64,000 nt of DNA from an uncultured Hyphomonas sp. Its GTDB lineage: Bacteria > Pseudomonadota > Alphaproteobacteria > Caulobacterales > Hyphomonadaceae. Numbering within the stretch: the stretch's first letter is position 1; the number at the start of each line of letters is the position of its first letter. A model generated the notes under the pieces. The model had not been told where the DNA came from. It did not search any database and was given only the letters and a program-made list of their open reading frames with translations. A program made the position numbers and the translations under genes. The stretch spans positions 682,001 to 746,000 of the forward strand of contig NZ_OY776147.1 of NCBI RefSeq assembly GCF_963675305.1. Direction: 5' to 3'. Below are positions 60,148-64,000 of the stretch, one piece after another.

Positions 60148-61025
60148 CGCCCGTCCTGGTCATCGGCAAAACCGGCCAGATGGCGCAGGCTCTGGCCCTG
60201 AAGGGCGGGAACAGCGTTGTCTGCCTGGGCCGCCCCGATGCTGACCTGACAAATGCTGCGTCGCTGGCGCAGGCGCTGGATGAATACAAGCCAGGCGCCG
60301 TGATCAACACCGGCGCTTATACGTCCGTCGACGGTGCAGAAAGCGAACCGGAAGTCGCCAGGGCGCTCAATGTGGCGGGGCCGGAAGCGCTGGCGAAGGC
60401 CTGCGCTGCCCGGGATGTCCCTTTGATCCACTTGTCGACAGATTGCGTCTTCGATGGAACGAAGGGCTCGCCTTATCTGCCGCTGGATGAAACCTGTCCG
60501 ATCGGTGTGTACGGCACATCGAAGCGAGACGGGGAGCTGTCCGTGCTTGCTGCAGCCCCCCGATCGCTGGTGGTGCGGGTGTCCTGGATTTTTTCGCGGT
60601 TTGGCCGGACCTTCGTCCGCGTGATGCTCGACCTGGCCCGGACCCGTGAAACCGTCACCGTGGTGAACGATCAATTCGGTTGTCCCACCCACGCCCCGGA
60701 TCTCGCGGCCGCTTTGCTCGACATGGCCACGCAGGTGAGCGATCCCGGCTTCAATGCCTGGGGAACCTACCATCTGGCAGGACGTGGCGAGACCGACCGC
60801 GCTACAATGGCCCGGAAAATTTTTGATTTCAGCCGGCAGAATGGCGGGCCCGTTGCGGAGGTCGTTCCGATTGCTACCTCGGAATTTCCGACGCCTGCAC
60901 AACGGCCACTTAACGCCCGGCTTGATATGTCTGACACGACCCGTGTGTTTGGTCTCCAGCTGCCGCCTTGGGAAGCAGGCCTGGAACAGACCGTCGGTGA
61001 ACTGGTTAAGGAGTACTTCGCCTGA
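60144..61025 (+). CDS. rfbD: dTDP-4-dehydrorhamnose reductase
   Basis: 293 aa. It reduces dTDP-4-keto-L-rhamnose to dTDP-L-rhamnose. ATG 60144 overlaps the rfbB stop by 4 bp. VLVIGKTGQMAQALALKGG is the nucleotide motif; VINTGAYTSVDGAESEPEVARALNVAGPEALA, LSTDCVFDG and YGTSKRDGELSVL with the Tyr/Lys pair follow. It ends 1 bp inside rfbA (TGATG). Confidence 0.95.
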   Translation: MTPVLVIGKTGQMAQALALKGGNSVVCLGRPDADLTNAASLAQALDEYKPGAVINTGAYTSVDGAESEPEVARALNVAGPEALAKACAARDVPLIHLSTDCVFDGTKGSPYLPLDETCPIGVYGTSKRDGELSVLAAAPRSLVVRVSWIFSRFGRTFVRVMLDLARTRETVTVVNDQFGCPTHAPDLAAALLDMATQVSDPGFNAWGTYHLAGRGETDRATMARKIFDFSRQNGGPVAEVVPIATSEFPTPAQRPLNARLDMSDTTRVFGLQLPPWEAGLEQTVGELVKEYFA

Positions 61026-61894
61026 TGAAGGGTATTATTCTGGCCGGAGGAAAAGGCAGCCGCCTGTATCCGGCAACGCGCGCAGTGTCGAAGCACCTGC
61101 TGACGATCTATGACAAGCCACTAATCTACTATCCGATTTCGACTCTCATTCTGGCCGGGATTACGGAAATGCTGATCATCAGCGCCAAAGGGCAGGCGGA
61201 TGCCTACAAGTCCCTCCTTGGCGATGGCTCCCAGTGGGGACTGCGGTTTTCCTATGCCGAGCAGGACCGCCCGGCGGGCGTCGCCGAAGCGCTTCTGATC
61301 GCGGAAGACTTTGTCGCTGACGATTCCTGCGCCCTGGCACTCGGCGACAATATTTTCTATGGCGCCGGCCTCACAGGCTTGTTGCAGGAAACGACCTTGT
61401 CCACGACCGGCGCCAGCGTGCTGGCTTTCCCGGTCCACGACCCCCAGCGCTTTGGCATTGTCGAGTTGGACAAGGATGGCAAGGCTTTGTCACTGGAAGA
61501 AAAACCCCAGAAGCCAAAAAGCAACTGGGCCGTCACGGGCCTCTATTTCTACGGGCCTGGCGTTGCTGGCGTTGCGCGCAACGTGACGCCGTCGGCACGC
61601 GGCGAGCTGGAAATCACTTCAGTGAACGAAGCCTATCTCGACCGAGGTGAACTGAATGTCGTCAAGCTGCCGCGAGGGATAACCTGGCTGGATGCCGGGA
61701 CCTTCGACAGTATGCTGGAAGCATCCCATTTCGTTCAGACGGTCGAAAAGAGACAGGGCCTGAAAGTCGCCTGTATCGAAGAAGTCGTCTGGCGCCAGGG
61801 GCTGATCTCGAACGAGCAGATGCGCAGCCTTGCGACGGATTTCAATAATGAATACCGGGAATACTTGCTGTCTCTACTGGACGGACAGGGCTGA
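61025..61894 (+). CDS. rfbA: Glucose-1-phosphate thymidylyltransferase
   Basis: 289 aa. It makes dTDP-glucose from dTTP and glucose-1-phosphate. MKGIILAGGKGSRLYPATRAVSKHLLTIYDKPLIYYPIST is the nucleotide-binding segment, a slight change from the usual GGSGTRLYP. Further motifs include LALGDNIFYGAGL, EEKPQKPKSNWAVTGLYFY and DAGTFDSMLEASHFVQTVEKRQGLKVACIEEVVW. Last of the four rhamnose genes; order C-B-D-A. Confidence 0.97.
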   Translation: MKGIILAGGKGSRLYPATRAVSKHLLTIYDKPLIYYPISTLILAGITEMLIISAKGQADAYKSLLGDGSQWGLRFSYAEQDRPAGVAEALLIAEDFVADDSCALALGDNIFYGAGLTGLLQETTLSTTGASVLAFPVHDPQRFGIVELDKDGKALSLEEKPQKPKSNWAVTGLYFYGPGVAGVARNVTPSARGELEITSVNEAYLDRGELNVVKLPRGITWLDAGTFDSMLEASHFVQTVEKRQGLKVACIEEVVWRQGLISNEQMRSLATDFNNEYREYLLSLLDGQG

Positions 61895-61930
61895 GCGGGG
61901 TTCTATCCGGGCAGAAGAGAGGGCAGTCGC

Positions 61931-62857
61931 TTGGCAACCGTAGACATTCAGGACATCGAAAAGCGGGTTATCCAGCTCATCGCCGAGAAGGGCCCTCTGA
62001 TCGGGAAAGAGCTCGCCCAGTCGATGCCAGACGTGCCGGTTCTGGCGCTCTGGCAGGCATGCTATCGCAGCCAGACTTTCCGCGTGTCCCACTTTGCCAG
62101 CTATTACCTGCGCTATGACATCACGCGTGAGGACCAGGTCCGTCTCAGCCCTTCGATCCTTCGGGACTTTCTGTCCTTCACCTTGTTCGGCCTGCCCGGA
62201 CAGAGGGACCAGATGATTGAACGCCAGGGCACTCTGGCAAACATGCATCGCGAGATCAGCCGCGAAAAAATCTATGTGGCCCAGCTTGTGATGAAGCAAT
62301 TGTTCGTCAGCCTTGGCCGTGAAGTACGTAGCCAGCTCTGCGCCTTTATTGCCGGAGACCTGGCCTATTTCCTCGCCCACAATGAGCCGCGCGAACATGC
62401 TGCGTCAGGCGAAATGGTGAAAGGATCGGATATCGACATTGTCATAATTTTGAGCGAGTCCCTTCCGGACGATATCAGGACGCGGATCGACAATGAAATG
62501 ACAGCTCTGAAGAGTATGTATCTGCGTCACCCGCAATTCCGGCACGAGATCGATTTTATCTGCAAGCGAAAATCCGTTATGGAGCGTCAGTTCCAGTACA
62601 CGGACATTCACGACAAGATTGCCAGCAAGATAGCCTATGAATCCATGTTCCTCGGCGGCTCCCTCACGCTCTACATGGAGGTGCGTGACGCGATGAGCCG
62701 GACAGGCGTGGATGGCCTGATCGAACAGGATTTCGAGCACGCCCTGAAAGACCGCAAAAATGCGATGCATACGCTCCTGAATGTGCCGGGGGATACAATT
62801 GACGAAGAAACCCGTTCCTTGTTCTATTTTTCACAGGAACGTGTGGAGTTTTCGTGA
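61931..62857 (+). CDS. Nucleotidyltransferase-like protein of unknown function after rfbA
   Basis: 308 aa from a TTG at 61931 (weak GAGAGGG in front). A winged-helix-like N-terminus (VDIQDIEKRVIQLIAEKGPLIGKELAQSMPD) precedes a polymerase-beta-like core with SGEMVKGSDIDIVIIL (residues 159-173, metal-ligand pair D167 and D169) and a helical C-terminus (DIHDKIASKIAYESMFLGG..). The usual GS-x-ArG loop seems to be replaced by AAS-GEMVKGS. It is 36 bp after the rhamnose operon and may be co-transcribed. I recognise no characterised family; a nucleotide transfer to RNA, protein or a glycan intermediate is possible. Confidence 0.75.
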   Translation: MATVDIQDIEKRVIQLIAEKGPLIGKELAQSMPDVPVLALWQACYRSQTFRVSHFASYYLRYDITREDQVRLSPSILRDFLSFTLFGLPGQRDQMIERQGTLANMHREISREKIYVAQLVMKQLFVSLGREVRSQLCAFIAGDLAYFLAHNEPREHAASGEMVKGSDIDIVIILSESLPDDIRTRIDNEMTALKSMYLRHPQFRHEIDFICKRKSVMERQFQYTDIHDKIASKIAYESMFLGGSLTLYMEVRDAMSRTGVDGLIEQDFEHALKDRKNAMHTLLNVPGDTIDEETRSLFYFSQERVEFS

Positions 62858-62860
62858 TTT

Positions 62861-62881
62861 TCTGCCAATCGCGCATTGGCA
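62861..62881. terminator. Hairpin with weak terminator character after the nucleotidyltransferase-like gene
   Basis: CTGCCAAT (62861-62868) pairs perfectly with ATTGGCAG (62874-62881) around CGCGC. It begins 3 bp after the stop. TTTT lies before it and TCCGTTC after it, so on the plus strand the T-tail is poor. It may still stop transcription of the rhamnose operon. Confidence 0.35.
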
Positions 62882-62968
62882 GTCCGTTCACGATTTCCGG
62901 GGCAGGATGACCCGGCATAGCAATAGCCATTTCCATGGGTGGGTGCCCGTATCTGGAGGTCGAAGGAC

Positions 62969-64000
62969 ATGCAGTTGAGGAAACAACGGTTGTCTTACCT
63001 GAAGACGGTTCTTGTCCTGGCAGTCGCCGGACCGTCCCTTGCCATGCTCGGGGCCTGTGCCAGCGGCGGTGGGGGTGGCGGATCTGCCGTTACACCCGCG
63101 CCACCACCCCCACCGCCACCGCCGTCACCGCCGCCGCCTCCCCCACCGCCGCCGTTTCCGTCTGAGATCGCACCGCCTTCTGCATTCGAAACAAGTGAAT
63201 ACAACGCGACCGGCGGGTTGCCGGTGATCGGAGCTTCAGCTGCCTACTCGATCGGGGCGACGGGATCCGGCATCAAGGTCGCGGTGATTGACACGGGAAC
63301 AATAGATAACCACCCGGACCTGCAGGGTGCCTTTGTCCAGACCTTTGATGTCTGCGCCGATACGGATTGCAGCGGATACGATTCGAACGGGGACCCAATC
63401 ACCACGACCCGCCAGCCGGACGATATCGATACAGGCGGTCACGGGACGCTGGTGTCAGGTGTGATCGCCGCGCGCAGGCAGGACAATTACGCGACTGTGA
63501 TCGACGAAGGATCGGGCATTCAGGGAATCGCCTTTGAGTCATCAATCATTTCTATCCGCGCCGACAGTCCCGGGAGCTGCGCCCGGACGGGGGAGGATGA
63601 AGGCTGCAATTTCAGTGATTCTGCCCTCGTACGCGCCATTCAGTATGCTGTTGACCAGGGTGCCAGTGTTATCAACATGTCGCTGGGCGGTGAAATCGAT
63701 GCCAATCCGGGATTGGAAAATGCTGTACGCAGCGCCGCCGCGGCAGGCGTCCTCGTCGTCATCTCCGCCGGCAACGAAGCTGAGCCAGCCATTGATGACG
63801 GGATGGGGAACATCACCCCGGCGGTTGGCGGAGAGCCGACGGAACCCGCCTATATCGCCGGACAGGACCAGTCGCTGGGGCGGGTCGTGGCGGTTGGCTC
63901 GATTGATCTCAACCGCGCTATTTCTGACTTTTCGAACCGCGCGGGCAATGACGCGAAGAATTATTACATTCTTGCGCCGGGTGAAGGAGTGATTTCCACC
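62969..64000 (+). CDS. Subtilisin-like serine protease lipoprotein, truncated by window edge
   Basis: 344 residues are visible and the frame is still open at the end of the window. GGAGG precedes the ATG. A lipoprotein signal (MLGAC, Cys30) is followed by a Gly run, then a polyproline segment at about residues 43-64. The peptidase S8 domain follows: the catalytic Asp in VAVIDTGT (about 108), His in GGHGTLVSG (about 158) and Asn in SAGNE (about 269). The catalytic Ser has not been reached. The layout resembles secreted S8 autotransporters of the NalP/SphB1 type, which carry a C-terminal beta-barrel; that barrel is not visible here, so this is a prediction. It is the last gene on the plus strand. 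Confidence 0.88.
   Translation, partial: MQLRKQRLSYLKTVLVLAVAGPSLAMLGACASGGGGGGSAVTPAPPPPPPPPSPPPPPPPPPFPSEIAPPSAFETSEYNATGGLPVIGASAAYSIGATGSGIKVAVIDTGTIDNHPDLQGAFVQTFDVCADTDCSGYDSNGDPITTTRQPDDIDTGGHGTLVSGVIAARRQDNYATVIDEGSGIQGIAFESSIISIRADSPGSCARTGEDEGCNFSDSALVRAIQYAVDQGASVINMSLGGEIDANPGLENAVRSAAAAGVLVVISAGNEAEPAIDDGMGNITPAVGGEPTEPAYIAGQDQSLGRVVAVGSIDLNRAISDFSNRAGNDAKNYYILAPGEGVIST

Noticed and set aside
62995..63204. A glycine-rich 69-aa protein on the minus strand
   Set aside because: It is the antisense of the polyproline linker of the S8 protease.

Overview
The window is a GC-rich, densely packed alphaproteobacterial chromosome segment. The gene content suggests a marine Caulobacterales/Hyphomonadaceae-type organism (Hyphomonas/Henriciella-like): a cytosolic-type malate dehydrogenase next to chorismate synthase, TlyA, a SulP transporter, DUF1499, DUF3291, DUF4169 and DUF4345 proteins, many periplasmic lipoproteins, and acyl-CoA/SCP-x-type thiolase/monooxygenase genes. 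This placement is an inference from gene families, not from a marker gene. I saw no rRNA, tRNA, CRISPR array, transposase or phage gene.

Layout. 1-10.7 kb: a truncated Sel1-like secreted protein, a small membrane protein with an L7/L12-like tail, fumC, an SDR, a SulP anion transporter, an ABC-type ATPase, a run of small genes (GNAT, DUF4169, a 41-aa membrane protein), a TPR lipoprotein, DUF3291 and an Old-Yellow-Enzyme-type oxidoreductase. 10.7-25.5 kb: cupin, a UvrD/PcrA helicase, an RND efflux pump with its fusion protein, a ZntB-like CorA transporter, a Tat-exported amidase lipoprotein, an APH-fold kinase, TlyA, a glycine-zipper protein and a methyltransferase. 25.5-36.8 kb: a PiT-like phosphate transporter and small membrane protein with possible Pho boxes, a beta-barrel protein, aroC, mdh, pdxH, a periplasmic GDPD, an acyl-CoA ligase + SDR pair, and two tandem lipoprotein c-type cytochromes.

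36.8-37.6 kb stands out: a small AT-richer orphan gene sits between two inverted copies of a REP-like palindrome, as a mobile cassette might. 37.7-52.3 kb: DUF1499, an alpha/beta hydrolase, an OppBC permease pair without its ATPase or binding protein, a DUF442 phosphatase-like gene, an ATP-grasp-like gene, an MBL hydrolase, an AceE-like thiamine enzyme preceded by a perfect 22-bp palindrome, a dienoyl-CoA isomerase-like crotonase, gpsA, an SCP-x-type thiolase homologue without the usual cysteine, and a Baeyer-Villiger-type monooxygenase with a changed fingerprint.

52.4-62.9 kb reads as a surface-polysaccharide precursor region: GDP-mannose synthesis (manC), sulfate activation to PAPS (cysD-cysNC), glucosamine-6-P synthesis (glmS) and the complete dTDP-L-rhamnose operon (rfbCBDA), followed by an unfamiliar nucleotidyltransferase-like gene. 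Together they would supply activated mannose, rhamnose, amino sugar and possibly sulfate for an extracellular glycan. The window ends inside a polyproline-linked subtilisin-like lipoprotein protease whose catalytic serine lies beyond the edge.
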